The notes: generated by a model not told the origin, from the sequence alone. 64,000 bases of DNA from Clostridia bacterium (GCA_018432615.1 JAHDSQ010000006.1:82432-146431), one strand, 5' to 3'; counted from the first letter of the stretch, positions 35,713-43,976 are shown. Program-made: numbers and translations.

Positions 35713-36306
35713 ATGGCAAAGATAGAAATTCAAATTGACGATGGAATCCTGACGGAAGCTAAAAAGGTTCTTCACTCACTCGGAATGGATGTTGAAATGG
35801 CTGTGAACATTTATTTACGTAGAATAGCCCTAGAGAAAGGACTTCCGATGACTATGACAGGGTCTGCTTCAAAACGGATAGAACAAGATACTACTGAGGA
35901 CTTCGAGGAATCCTTTGATGATGATGCAAGAGCTTCTACCCGCAGCAATAACAGGATTACCACTGCGATGGTTGATGAAGTATGGCAGGCCTTTTTAAGG
36001 CATCTCGGAGGCTCTGGCGAAATCAATCCACTCAGTACAGAAGTGTCTACAAAGACCGGAATGAACCGAGGCAGCGCGTTTATTTACCTGACAGTTCTGG
36101 CTAACCTGGTGAATGGCGATCCCAATACCCGTGTTTTGAAATACAAGGATCTGGAGTACTTAATGGGTAAAATACGGGCCGAACTGGGAGAAAGTAAATA
36201 TCAAAAGGCACTCAAGTCCCTAATGGCATCTGTTTCTTACTGGAGGGAGAAGATTCCTGGAGCCTTCGCAGATAAGGTTGAAGCCTACTGCAAGAAGCAC
36301 TCATAA
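35713..36306 (+). CDS. RelB/DinJ-like N-terminal domain fused to unknown domain
   Basis: The 197-residue product begins with a RelB/DinJ-type ribbon-helix-helix region (KIEIQIDDGILTEAKKVL ... NIYLRRIALEKGLPM, residues 3-45), an acidic linker, then an unrecognised helical domain (TAMVDEVWQAFLRHLGGSGE ... KYKDLEYLMGKIRAELG). There is no toxin partner next door. I infer a stand-alone DNA-binding regulator that binds the repeats just upstream; an orphan antitoxin is the alternative. ATG 35713 follows GAGGTGTTCGT. Confidence 0.72.
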   Translation: MAKIEIQIDDGILTEAKKVLHSLGMDVEMAVNIYLRRIALEKGLPMTMTGSASKRIEQDTTEDFEESFDDDARASTRSNNRITTAMVDEVWQAFLRHLGGSGEINPLSTEVSTKTGMNRGSAFIYLTVLANLVNGDPNTRVLKYKDLEYLMGKIRAELGESKYQKALKSLMASVSYWREKIPGAFADKVEAYCKKHS

Positions 36307-36377
36307 AAATGAGGGAATTCTGAGGGAGTGTTTGCTTAAGAACGTTGTATTATAATAGTATCGAAAGTTGTATCAGA

Positions 36378-36409
36378 AGCCTTCGCGGAAAACTGCGAGG
36401 GCTTTTTGC
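36378..36409 (+). terminator. Terminator at the early/late boundary
   Basis: AGCCTTCGC (36378-36386) pairs with GCGAGGGCT (36395-36403), one G-U, with an 8-nt loop and a T run. It separates the early module from HNH and the packaging genes. Confidence 0.75.
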
Positions 36410-36432
36410 TTGCCCAAAACGAGGTGATTCCA

Positions 36433-36810
36433 TTGCCTTTTAAACCCAAGCGTCCTTGTTCTCATCCCGGCTGCCCCAAGCTGACGGATGGTAGGTTCTG
36501 TGATGAACATGCCAAGCAGGAAGCTAGGCGTTACGAACGCTACGACCGCGACCCCGCTGTGAGGAAGCGGTACAACCGGACATGGAAGCGTATCCGTGAC
36601 CGATATATATCTGCTCACCCTCTCTGTGAGCGTTGTGAGAAGCAAGGTCGGATTACCCCTGCTGAGGAAGTACACCACATCAAGCCATTATCCTGTGGCG
36701 GAACAAATGAAACGAGTAATCTTATGTCTTTGTGTACTTCTTGTCACTCTGAGATCACTGCACGAGAAGGTGGAAGATGGAAAAGGCTAGGGAGATATCC
36801 CCAGCCTTAA
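36433..36810 (+). CDS. HNH endonuclease (packaging-associated)
   Basis: The 125-residue product has the HNH core: CERCEKQGR, EEVHHIKPL, N at ETSNLMSL and CTSCHSEI. HNH proteins next to terminase are needed for cos cleavage in HK97-like siphophages. The start is TTG 36433, where GAGGTG lies about 8 bp upstream and the protein opens with PFKPKRPCSHPGC, as in relatives. Unusually, it is separated from the small terminase gene by an inserted minus-strand gene. Confidence 0.88.
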   Translation: MPFKPKRPCSHPGCPKLTDGRFCDEHAKQEARRYERYDRDPAVRKRYNRTWKRIRDRYISAHPLCERCEKQGRITPAEEVHHIKPLSCGGTNETSNLMSLCTSCHSEITAREGGRWKRLGRYPQP

Positions 36811-36821
36811 TGCGATGAAGC

Positions 36822-37430
36822 CTATTCTGAGTAATAGAGGGAACGTAGATAAGTACTTAGCCGGTCGGCTTCGTTTTTTGTGATATCAGCAGGTATCTTG
36901 AAGTCAACATTAAAATCTGGTCGAAGTGGATAACTGACGTCAATAGTAGCTGTCACTGGTATCGGATTGCCTGTTGCAAGGGCTACTATCTCGGTGGCAT
37001 GTTTTGACAGGTCTGCGGTGGTGCGATGTACCTTAAGCGAAGAACGCAGTTCTTTTGAGAGAGATCCTCTAGAGGTATCTGCGAGCCATCTGACCCGACG
37101 CTGGTGAGGGTATCCATCGGCGACAACAGTGGCATCGAAGATGTAGCCGCTTGTTACCTCGGCAAAGTAAATGTCGTCACCATTTGGAACAAGAACAATG
37201 TCACCCGTGTTGATTCGATTTACAAAGATGTCAATGGTAGCGTAGGCATTCCCTAGCTCTAGTCCAGTATAGTTGTTCGGAGGAGATGCAAGCAGAGTTT
37301 TAATGCTTTCGCGCGATTGCCCGGTAAGGTTTCCAATATCGGGCCAGCCTATTGCAATGATGTTACGGCTGCGGAACTCTTGGAGCCTGTTAGTGCCGTG
37401 AGGGACGGGACGGATCAACCATGTATTCAT
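36822..37430 (-). CDS. Minus-strand accessory gene, restriction-like N-terminal domain
   Basis: Not fully recognised. The 202-residue product begins TWLIRPVPHGTNRLQEF ... IAIGWPDIGNLTG, a region seen at the N-terminus of several restriction and PUA/EVE-like modification-sensing proteins, and continues with GDIVLVPNGDDIYFAEVTSG. I infer a superinfection or anti-foreign-DNA role. It runs against the late genes, has its own promoter, and is inserted between HNH and TerS; typical of a lysogenic-conversion moron. Confidence 0.75.
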   Translation of the reverse strand: MNTWLIRPVPHGTNRLQEFRSRNIIAIGWPDIGNLTGQSRESIKTLLASPPNNYTGLELGNAYATIDIFVNRINTGDIVLVPNGDDIYFAEVTSGYIFDATVVADGYPHQRRVRWLADTSRGSLSKELRSSLKVHRTTADLSKHATEIVALATGNPIPVTATIDVSYPLRPDFNVDFKIPADITKNEADRLSTYLRSLYYSE

Positions 37431-37505
37431 TGTTACTCCTTTCTGTCGGCATATCCGACGATAAAATAAAAAGTTAGTTATGAAGTTGTTATCTTCTTGT
37501 TATCT

Positions 37506-37533
37506 ATTATATCAAAATGCTTCGGTTTGTCAA
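37506..37533 (-). promoter_or_regulatory. Promoter of the minus-strand accessory gene
   Basis: On the minus strand TTGACA (37528-37533), 16-bp spacer, TATAAT (37506-37511). Repeats of the GATAACAAGAAGATAAC type just downstream (37482-37503) and ATCAAGAAGATATCAAG upstream could be operators. A 5-bp hairpin (GTCGG/CCGAC) sits near 37443-37462 in the leader. Confidence 0.72.
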
Positions 37534-37574
37534 TATAGAAATCAAGAAGATATCAAGTAGATTTTCGATTTGAC

Positions 37575-37668
37575 GAGGGGCGGTCAAAATCTCTGTGACT
37601 TTTTTATCGTGCAACGGGCGTGGGGTCACGCGCGAAAAAATTCAGGTTCAAACGGGGTATTAAACCCT
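37575..37668. other. Candidate cos/packaging region before TerS
   Basis: A GC-richer block runs CGAGGGGCGGTCAAAATC ... GCAACGGGCGTGGGG, with a GCGTG/CACGC hairpin (37618-37631) and GGTT...AACC pairing. Similar blocks occur before the small terminase gene in related siphophages, as I remember them. The assignment rests on position between HNH and TerS and on composition. Confidence 0.4.
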
Positions 37669-37692
37669 GCCACAGCAAGGAGGTGAAGGCAC

Positions 37693-38271
37693 GTGGCAAA
37701 AGACGGTACAAATAGAGGTGGGCGTCGCGTGCGTGCCGGGGACAAACCACAACCTCTTGCGGAAAAGATCGCAGCAGGTAAAGCCGCACGGATTTTGGAG
37801 GCGCCAGAATTTAAGCCAGAGTCCATGCTCGAAGCAAGCGAACTGGACGACACAGCAGACTTGAATGGTGAAGATATGCCGACGCCGAGTGAATACCTCA
37901 GCGCACGGCAAAAAGATGGTAAACCACTGGGTGCTGATGCCCTATTTATTGAAACATGGAAATGGCTCAAGGAACGTGGTTGTGAAAAATTCGTAAATCC
38001 CAGACTCGTCGAAGCCTATGCACAGTCGTTTACACGATACATCCAGTGTGAAGAAGCTATAAGCACATATGGCCTTTTAGGCAAGCACCCAACAACGGGA
38101 GGTGCGATTGCTAGTCCATTCGTGCAAATGAGCCAGTCATTTCAAAAGCAGGCTAACCTGCTCTGGTATGAGATCTTTGACATAGTCAAGCAAAACTGTA
38201 CCACGGCTTTCATTGGAAATCCGCAGGACGATATTATGGAAGCTCTGCTTTCAAGTAGGAGAGGACGGTAG
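37693..38271 (+). CDS. Terminase small subunit, P27 family
   Basis: DNA-recognition subunit of the packaging motor. The 192-residue product shows the P27-like core LGADALFIETWKWLKERGCE ... LVEAYAQSFTRYIQCEE and GGAIASPFVQMSQSFQKQAN. It starts at GTG 37693 with AAGGAGGTGAAGGCAC upstream. Neighbours (HNH upstream, large subunit 4 kb downstream) fit, although the ParB-methyltransferase and amidoligase genes separate the two terminase subunits. Confidence 0.88.
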   Translation: MAKDGTNRGGRRVRAGDKPQPLAEKIAAGKAARILEAPEFKPESMLEASELDDTADLNGEDMPTPSEYLSARQKDGKPLGADALFIETWKWLKERGCEKFVNPRLVEAYAQSFTRYIQCEEAISTYGLLGKHPTTGGAIASPFVQMSQSFQKQANLLWYEIFDIVKQNCTTAFIGNPQDDIMEALLSSRRGR

Positions 38272-38277
38272 AAGATT

Positions 38278-39510
38278 GTGAATACAACTGAACGATTAGA
38301 AAAAGTAAATATTGATAAGCTGGTGCCATATGCAAGGAATGCTCGTACACATAGCAAAGAACAGATTCTCCAGCTTCGTGCGAGCCTACGGGAGTTTGGT
38401 TTCGTCAATCCAGTCATAGTGGATAAAGACTTAAATATAATCGCAGGGCATGGCAGAGTCCTTGCAGCCAAAGAGGAAGGTATCACTGAGGTCCCCTGTG
38501 TATTCGCTGAGCATTTGACCGAAGCACAGAAGCGAGCATACATAATCGCTGACAACCGCCTTGCCTTGAACGCAGGCTGGGATACTGAAATGTTATCGGT
38601 AGAACTTTCTGAATTACAAGGTGTAGATTTTGATTTGTCGCTCCTGGGCTTTGACGATGCAGAGTTAAATAAGCTGTTGGGCGGTATTGAGGATGTAAAA
38701 GACGATGACTTTGATGTGGACAAAGAACTCTCAAAACCTGCTATTACAAAGCTGGGTGATCTATGGCTCCTTGGACAGCACCGGCTCGTGTGTGGCGACA
38801 GTACAAAGGTAGAGACCTTTAATCTGCTCATGGACGGAAAGCTGGCCAACCTAACGGTGACTGATCCTCCGTACAATGTTAACTACGAAGGCACAGCCGG
38901 AAAGATTAAGAACGATAATATGGCGGATGAAAAGTTTTATCAGTTTCTTTTAGACGCGTTCACCCTCACTGAAAAAGCGATGGTGAAGGACGCGTCTATT
39001 TATGTATTCCATGCTGACACCGAAGGGCTTAATTTCCGTCGTGCTTTTGATGCCGCCGGATTTTACCTTTCCGGCACATGTATCTGGAAGAAGCAATCGC
39101 TGGTGCTTGGACGATCACCGTATCAATGGCAGCATGAGCCAATCCTGTTCGGCTGGAAGAAAAACGGTAAGCATGCCTGGTATTCCGACCGCAAGCAGTC
39201 AACCATCTGGGAGTTTGACAAGCCCAAAAAGAATGCTGACCATCCCACGATGAAGCCGGTTCCGCTGGTGGCCTACCCTATCCTAAACTCCAGCATGACA
39301 GGGTGTATTGTACTAGATCCATTTGGTGGTTCGGGAAGTACCCTTATCGCTTGCGAGCAGACCAAGCGGATTTGCTATACAGTAGAATTGGATGAGAAGT
39401 TCTGTGATGTAATCGTAAAACGATATATCCAGCAGGTTGGCAGCAAGGATAATGTGTTTCTCATTCGGGACGGTATGAAGATGGCTTTCACCGAGGTTGA
39501 ATCAGCCTGA
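38278..39510 (+). CDS. ParB-like nuclease fused to DNA N6-adenine methyltransferase
   Basis: The 410-residue product has an N-terminal ParB/Srx domain (NIDKLVPYARNARTHS ... IAGHGRVLAAKE, residues 10-70) and a C-terminal beta-class methyltransferase with motif IV VTDPPYNVNYEG (near residue 197) and motif I LDPFGGSGSTLIA (near residue 345). DPPY suggests N6-adenine. Such fusions are frequent beside phage terminases and may protect phage DNA against host restriction or mark it for packaging. GTG 38278 starts 6 bp after TerS. Confidence 0.92.
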   Translation: MNTTERLEKVNIDKLVPYARNARTHSKEQILQLRASLREFGFVNPVIVDKDLNIIAGHGRVLAAKEEGITEVPCVFAEHLTEAQKRAYIIADNRLALNAGWDTEMLSVELSELQGVDFDLSLLGFDDAELNKLLGGIEDVKDDDFDVDKELSKPAITKLGDLWLLGQHRLVCGDSTKVETFNLLMDGKLANLTVTDPPYNVNYEGTAGKIKNDNMADEKFYQFLLDAFTLTEKAMVKDASIYVFHADTEGLNFRRAFDAAGFYLSGTCIWKKQSLVLGRSPYQWQHEPILFGWKKNGKHAWYSDRKQSTIWEFDKPKKNADHPTMKPVPLVAYPILNSSMTGCIVLDPFGGSGSTLIACEQTKRICYTVELDEKFCDVIVKRYIQQVGSKDNVFLIRDGMKMAFTEVESA

Positions 39511-39516
39511 TGCACA

Positions 39517-39570
39517 TTTATTCCTGCTCAATATTACTTGCTATTCCACAGCTTTAGAGTGATATATGTA
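39517..39570 (+). promoter_or_regulatory. Duplicated leader, copy 1
   Basis: AATATT-A-CTTGCTAT-N8-TTTAGAGTGATATATGTA, shared with 40552-40604 (one base apart outside the N8). It ends about 30 bp before the gene at 39601. It may be a phage promoter (TTGCTA ... TATATG with extended TG) or an operator. Confidence 0.5.
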
Positions 39571-39600
39571 ATCACCAAAAAGCTAAGGAGGCTAACGAAA

Positions 39601-40290
39601 ATGGAAGCAAGATTCAATGTATCCGGCGAGGCAAGAAAAGCACTCGCCAAGGCAATAGGAGAAGCCCTCGGCCTTGAACCTGTTTATAAAGGTGCACCGA
39701 GCTTTGCCTATGTTGTAGGCAATATCAACATCAGCAAGGATGGGACTCTTTCATGGGATGATCGCACGGACGAGATTACCATCCAGAACTTACTGAAAAA
39801 ACTTCTGGAAATCGGCTTTAACTACGAAACTGACGAAGCAGGTACCGGTGAAATGTGTGACACGCTTACGATAGAAATGCCGCTTGATGGGTTTACCGAC
39901 TCAGCACTGGAGAATCTGGAACGGCTCATTGCAAGCAAAGAGTCTCTCATTAAAAAGGCAATCGGAGTAGATAAGTTGCCTATCGAGCGGACAGAAACAA
40001 CAATTAGGTTTCCATGGTTCCGCTTCGGGATTGAGCCAGAGGGGCTTTCTGCTTACTCTCGCTTCATTGGTGCCCTTTGTGCAGCTGCAAAGGAACAGCA
40101 CCGCGTGACTGCTAAGGATAAACCTGTTGAGAATGAAAAGTTCGCTTTTCGAGTGTTCCTGATAAGATTGGGCTTTGTGGGCGACGAGTATAAAACTGCG
40201 CGAAAAATCCTGCTCAGAAACCTATCTGGTAATAGCGCATTTAAGAATGGTGCTCCAGCCAAAGTGACGGAGGTATCAGATTATGAATAA
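39601..40290 (+). CDS. Phage protein with C-terminal module shared with the amidoligase
   Basis: The 229-residue product is not recognised overall. Residues about 40-110 resemble a folded N-terminal domain of phage 'virulence-related' proteins. The C-terminal 45 residues (ENEKFAFRVFLIRLGFVGDE and following) closely match the C-terminus of the amidoligase at 40650 (ENEKFAMRTYLNRIGFIGEE). The two genes also share their leader. ATG 39601 follows AAGGAGG by about 11 bp. It probably works with the amidoligase cassette. Confidence 0.78.
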   Translation: MEARFNVSGEARKALAKAIGEALGLEPVYKGAPSFAYVVGNINISKDGTLSWDDRTDEITIQNLLKKLLEIGFNYETDEAGTGEMCDTLTIEMPLDGFTDSALENLERLIASKESLIKKAIGVDKLPIERTETTIRFPWFRFGIEPEGLSAYSRFIGALCAAAKEQHRVTAKDKPVENEKFAFRVFLIRLGFVGDEYKTARKILLRNLSGNSAFKNGAPAKVTEVSDYE

Positions 40291-40507
40291 GTTCCCTTCA
40301 AAGGAGACTGTGGAGAGACTACGAAAGCAATACCCGGCTGGAACTCGTGTTGAATTGGTACGGATGAATGACCAGTACTCCAAATTGAGACCCGGAGACG
40401 AAGGTACAGTGGACTTCGTGGATGATACGGGTACGATATTCTGTACTTGGGATAGAGGTTCAAGTCTTGGTGTCGTGTATGGTGAGGATTTAGTGAAAAA
40501 GCTGTAA
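40283..40507 (+). CDS. DUF4314 small protein
   Basis: The 74-residue product (ELVRMNDQYSKLRPGDEGTVD near residues 20-40, then FCTWDRGSSLGVVYGED) matches the DUF4314 SH3-like family found in phages and ICEs beside amidoligase genes. Function unknown. The gene overlaps the previous one by 8 bp; ATG 40283 follows GGAGGTATCAG. Confidence 0.85.
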   Translation: MNKFPSKETVERLRKQYPAGTRVELVRMNDQYSKLRPGDEGTVDFVDDTGTIFCTWDRGSSLGVVYGEDLVKKL

Positions 40508-40551
40508 AGGATTAGGCTAAGTACGGGCTCCCCTACCCATATATTTGTGTG

Positions 40552-40604
40552 TTTATTCTCCTGAATATTGCTTGCTATATAAGCCTTTTAGAGTGATATA
40601 TGTA
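40552..40604 (+). promoter_or_regulatory. Duplicated leader, copy 2
   Basis: Same box series as at 39517 (AATATT-G-CTTGCTAT-N8-TTTAGAGTGATATATGTA), 45 bp before the amidoligase start. The N8 segment differs completely, so it acts as a spacer. Confidence 0.5.
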
Positions 40605-40649
40605 CATGCCGAAAGGCACAAAGCATACAAGTACAGGAGGAAAATCAAG

Positions 40650-41549
40650 GTGTTGACAAGCAGATTTGGAATAGAAATTGAATTTACAGGTATTACGAGA
40701 AGCGAAGCAGCAAGAGTCACTGCTGAATACCTCGATGGGACAATAACCAGCGTAGGCGATTATTACGACACAAAGAAGGTCATAGCGCCGGATGGACGAG
40801 TTTGGAAGCTAATGAGTGATGGAAGTATCTCATGCCAAAAGCGAAACGGCCGTCAAAAGGTAGCTGCTACTCGCGAATACAGTGTGGAACTGGTAAGCCC
40901 CATCCTCACCTACCGGGAGGACATAGAATGCCTGCAGGAATTAGTCAGACGGTTGAGAAAAGCTGGGGCTTTTGCAAATGCTTCCTGCGGTATACACATT
41001 CACCTCGACGGTTCCAACCACACACCAAGGAGCATCCGAAACTTTATTAACATCATCGCCAGCAAGAATGACCTCTTTTACAAGGCACTTCAAATAGCGC
41101 CAGAGAGGATGAATTATTGCAAGAAGATGGACAGCATACTGGTTGACAAAATGAACCGTCGCAAGCCTAAAACCATGCGAGCGATTGAGGAAATTTGGTA
41201 TGAAGGCTACAGTGAAAGCCGCGACAGGCATTATCACAACAGCCGCTACCACTTCCTGAACTTACACAGCTTTTTCACCGGTAATCACACAGTAGAGCTT
41301 AGAGGTTTTAACAGTGAGCTACATGCTGGCAAGATAAGAAGCTATGTGGTTTTAGCCTTAGCCCTTAACCATCAGGCGCTAACACAAAAATGTGCTTCAG
41401 CAAAGAAGCCGCAGACAGAGAACGAAAAGTTCGCAATGCGGACTTACTTGAACCGCATTGGCTTTATAGGTGAGGAGTTTGCAAACTGCCGCGAACACCT
41501 GACAGCACACTTGAACGGGTCGGCGGCATGGCGATTTCGGGCGGCCTGA
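40650..41549 (+). CDS. Phage amidoligase (COOH-NH2 ligase type)
   Basis: The 299-residue product carries the amidoligase fold of the glutamine-synthetase-like group: SRFGIEIEFTGITRSEA at the start, ELVSPILTYREDIECLQEL near residue 75, CGIHIHLDGSNHTPRS near residue 113, and NLHSFFTGNHTVELRGFN near residue 205. Such enzymes form amide bonds, perhaps tagging a peptide or protein with an amino acid. GTG 40650 follows AGGAGG by 9 bp (TTG 40653 is alternative). A GGCT gene lies 45 bp downstream, the combination known for this family. Confidence 0.9.
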   Translation: MLTSRFGIEIEFTGITRSEAARVTAEYLDGTITSVGDYYDTKKVIAPDGRVWKLMSDGSISCQKRNGRQKVAATREYSVELVSPILTYREDIECLQELVRRLRKAGAFANASCGIHIHLDGSNHTPRSIRNFINIIASKNDLFYKALQIAPERMNYCKKMDSILVDKMNRRKPKTMRAIEEIWYEGYSESRDRHYHNSRYHFLNLHSFFTGNHTVELRGFNSELHAGKIRSYVVLALALNHQALTQKCASAKKPQTENEKFAMRTYLNRIGFIGEEFANCREHLTAHLNGSAAWRFRAA

Positions 41550-41593
41550 ACCGTTCGAGAAACCTAAGCTTAAGAAGGAGGATACAAAGAATA

Positions 41594-42052
41594 ATGGATA
41601 AAAAACTGTACATTGCCTACGGCTCAAACCTTAACATAAAGCAAATGGCGAACCGGTGCCCCACAGCAAAGGTAGTGGGTGCCAGCATGCTGAAAGATTG
41701 GCGGCTCCTGTTCCGGGGCGCACATGCGGGTGCGGTGGCAACAGTAGAACCCTTTAAGGGCGGCAACGTCCCTGTATTGGTTTGGGAATTGACTTCTTCA
41801 GACGAGGCTGCGCTCGACCGTTATGAAGGCTGGCCCTTTCTTTATCGAAAGGAAACGGTAAAGGTAAAACTGGGAGGCAAGAATGTCAAAGCTATGATGT
41901 ATGTAATGAATGAGGGTAGACCGCTTGGCCAGCCAAGTTGCTATTACTATACCACTATTTTAGAAGGCTACAAGGACGCGGGCTTTGACTTGGATATCCT
42001 GCGCCAGGCCACCATTGACTCTGCGGAGAAGGAGATACCTACTGATGAATGA
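41594..42052 (+). CDS. Gamma-glutamylcyclotransferase-like (AIG2/GGCT) protein
   Basis: The 152-residue product has the GGCT signature YIAYGSNLNIKQMANRCP and the conserved acidic region SDEAALDRYEGWP. GGCT enzymes cyclise gamma-glutamyl amines and release an amine, so one could reverse the amide bond made by the upstream amidoligase. ATG 41594 follows AAGGAGG. The stop overlaps the next start. Confidence 0.92.
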   Translation: MDKKLYIAYGSNLNIKQMANRCPTAKVVGASMLKDWRLLFRGAHAGAVATVEPFKGGNVPVLVWELTSSDEAALDRYEGWPFLYRKETVKVKLGGKNVKAMMYVMNEGRPLGQPSCYYYTTILEGYKDAGFDLDILRQATIDSAEKEIPTDE

Positions 42053-42233
42053 AAAAATTAAGGAGCAAATCCTCGCTATACGAGATAGTGGTGTCACAAA
42101 TATGTTTGATGTGAATCGTGTGCAATATGAAGCAAACGAGCGCGGCTACTACGAACTGGCAGCTTACCTTATTGACCATAAAGCTGAATACTGCCGTTTC
42201 ATTTTAACCGGTGAAACGCAAGAAGCAGACTAA
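42045..42233 (+). CDS. DUF5049 small protein
   Basis: The 62-residue product (KEQILAIRDSGVTNMFDVNR then VQYEANERGYYELAAYL) matches the DUF5049 family of phage and ICE genes found with amidoligase cassettes. Function unknown. ATG 42045 overlaps the GGCT stop and follows AAGGAGATACC. Confidence 0.87.
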   Translation: MNEKIKEQILAIRDSGVTNMFDVNRVQYEANERGYYELAAYLIDHKAEYCRFILTGETQEAD

Positions 42234-42241
42234 AAGAATAA

Positions 42242-42294
42242 ATAGGTAAAAGCAAAGGGCTACTACGGAGGCTCTTTTCTTTTGCCTATTTTTA
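42242..42294 (+). terminator. Terminator before TerL
   Basis: ATAGGTAAAAG (42242-42252) pairs with CTTTTGCCTAT (42279-42289); inside it AAAGGGC (42254-42260) pairs with GCTCTTT (42271-42277), giving nearly 18 bp, followed by T-rich sequence. It closes the amidoligase cassette. Confidence 0.75.
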
Positions 42295-42311
42295 TAAAGG
42301 AGGCGGCGCAT

Positions 42312-43916
42312 ATGCGTAAATTAAAGAAATACAAGCCAACCGCCTTCATGGCCGAAGGCTCTTATTATGATAAAGATGCCGCAGATTATGCAGTTTCTTT
42401 TATACAGGCTCTTACACATACAAAAGGTTCCTGGGCAGGAAAACCATTTGAGCTTATCGACTGGCAGGAGCAGATAGTACGTGACATATTCGGCATTCTT
42501 AAGCCTAATGGTTACCGTCAGTTTAATACGGCGTATGTGGAGATCCCAAAGAAGCAGGGCAAATCAGAACTTGCTGCAGCTATTGCCCTTTTATTGACCT
42601 GCGGGGACGGAGAGGAACGTGCAGAAGTATATGGCTGTGCGGCTGATCGCCAGCAAGCATCGATTGTTTTTGAGGTGGCAGCCGACATGGTACGGATGTG
42701 CCCTGCACTATCCCGACGTGTAAAGCTGCTGGCTTCAACAAAGCGACTGATATATCTGCCAACTAACAGCTTTTATCAGGTGCTCTCAGCCGAGGCCTAT
42801 TCCAAGCACGGATTCAATGTCCACGGTGTGGTGTTCGATGAACTGCATACCCAGCCGAACCGGAAGTTGTTTGATGTTATGACAAAAGGCTCTGGTGATG
42901 CAAGAAGGCAGCCGCTATATTTTCTCATCACAACAGCTGGGACAGAAACCCAGAGCATCTGCTATGAAACACATCAGAAAGCGCTGGACATTTTGGAAGA
43001 CAGGAAGCATGATCCTACTTTCTATCCCGTGATATATGGTGCCAAGGAAGAGGATGATTGGACTGATCCAAAAGTATGGAGGAAAGCAAATCCTTCCCTT
43101 GGAATTACGGTTGGAATTGACAAGGTTCGGGCGGCCTGTGAAAGTGCAAAGCAGAATCCGGCCGAAGAAAACAGCTTCAGACAGCTCCGTCTTAATCAGT
43201 GGGTTAAACAAGCTGTACGTTGGATGCCAATGGCAAAGTGGGATGCCTGTGCATTCCCGGTTGATGCTGACAGCCTAGAAGGGCGGGTATGCTATGGCGG
43301 GCTTGATCTTTCTTCTACAACGGACATTACAGATTTCGTGCTGGTATTCCCGCCACAGAACGAGGAGGACAAGTATGAGGTACTTCCATTTTTCTGGATG
43401 CCGGAGGACAACATTGATCTCCGGGTACGTCGCGATCATGTCCAGTACGATCTCTGGGTTAAACAGGGACACCTTTTGACAACGGAAGGAAATGTTGTGC
43501 ATTACGGCTTTATTGAAAGCTTCATTGAACAGCTCGGAATGAAGTATAACATACGGGAAATTGCCTTTGACCGATGGGGAGCTGTTCAGATGACACAGAA
43601 CCTCGAGGGCCTTGGTTTTACAGTGGTTCCTTTCGGACAGGGCTTTAAAGATATGTCTCCACCTACCAAGGAACTTATGAAGCTGACACTTGAACAGAAA
43701 ATCGCCCACGGCGGCCACCCTGTGCTCCGGTGGATGATGGATAACATCTACATCAAGACCGATCCGGCTGGAAACATAAAGCCAGATAAGGAGAAGAGTA
43801 CAGAAAGAATAGATGGCGCGGTAGCAACCATTATGGCACTTGATAGAGCAATTAGGAATGGTAATAACACAGAAGGGTCGAGTGTTTATGATGAAAGAGG
43901 TCTACTTATTATTTGA
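42312..43916 (+). CDS. Terminase large subunit
   Basis: Packaging ATPase-nuclease of 534 residues. Walker A-like IPKKQGKSELAAAI, Walker B VVFDELHTQPN and the nuclease acidic motif YGGLDLSSTTDITDF are visible. ATG 42312 is preceded by AAAGGAGGCGGCGCAT; the longer frame from 42282 lacks support. A terminator precedes and the inserted gene at 43977 follows. Typical HK97-like cos phage terminase. Confidence 0.96.
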   Translation: MRKLKKYKPTAFMAEGSYYDKDAADYAVSFIQALTHTKGSWAGKPFELIDWQEQIVRDIFGILKPNGYRQFNTAYVEIPKKQGKSELAAAIALLLTCGDGEERAEVYGCAADRQQASIVFEVAADMVRMCPALSRRVKLLASTKRLIYLPTNSFYQVLSAEAYSKHGFNVHGVVFDELHTQPNRKLFDVMTKGSGDARRQPLYFLITTAGTETQSICYETHQKALDILEDRKHDPTFYPVIYGAKEEDDWTDPKVWRKANPSLGITVGIDKVRAACESAKQNPAEENSFRQLRLNQWVKQAVRWMPMAKWDACAFPVDADSLEGRVCYGGLDLSSTTDITDFVLVFPPQNEEDKYEVLPFFWMPEDNIDLRVRRDHVQYDLWVKQGHLLTTEGNVVHYGFIESFIEQLGMKYNIREIAFDRWGAVQMTQNLEGLGFTVVPFGQGFKDMSPPTKELMKLTLEQKIAHGGHPVLRWMMDNIYIKTDPAGNIKPDKEKSTERIDGAVATIMALDRAIRNGNNTEGSSVYDERGLLII

Positions 43917-43976
43917 TTTAATATGATGGTGTTGGACATTTTATGATATTATATTTAAAAAAAGAGGTTTGATCAA

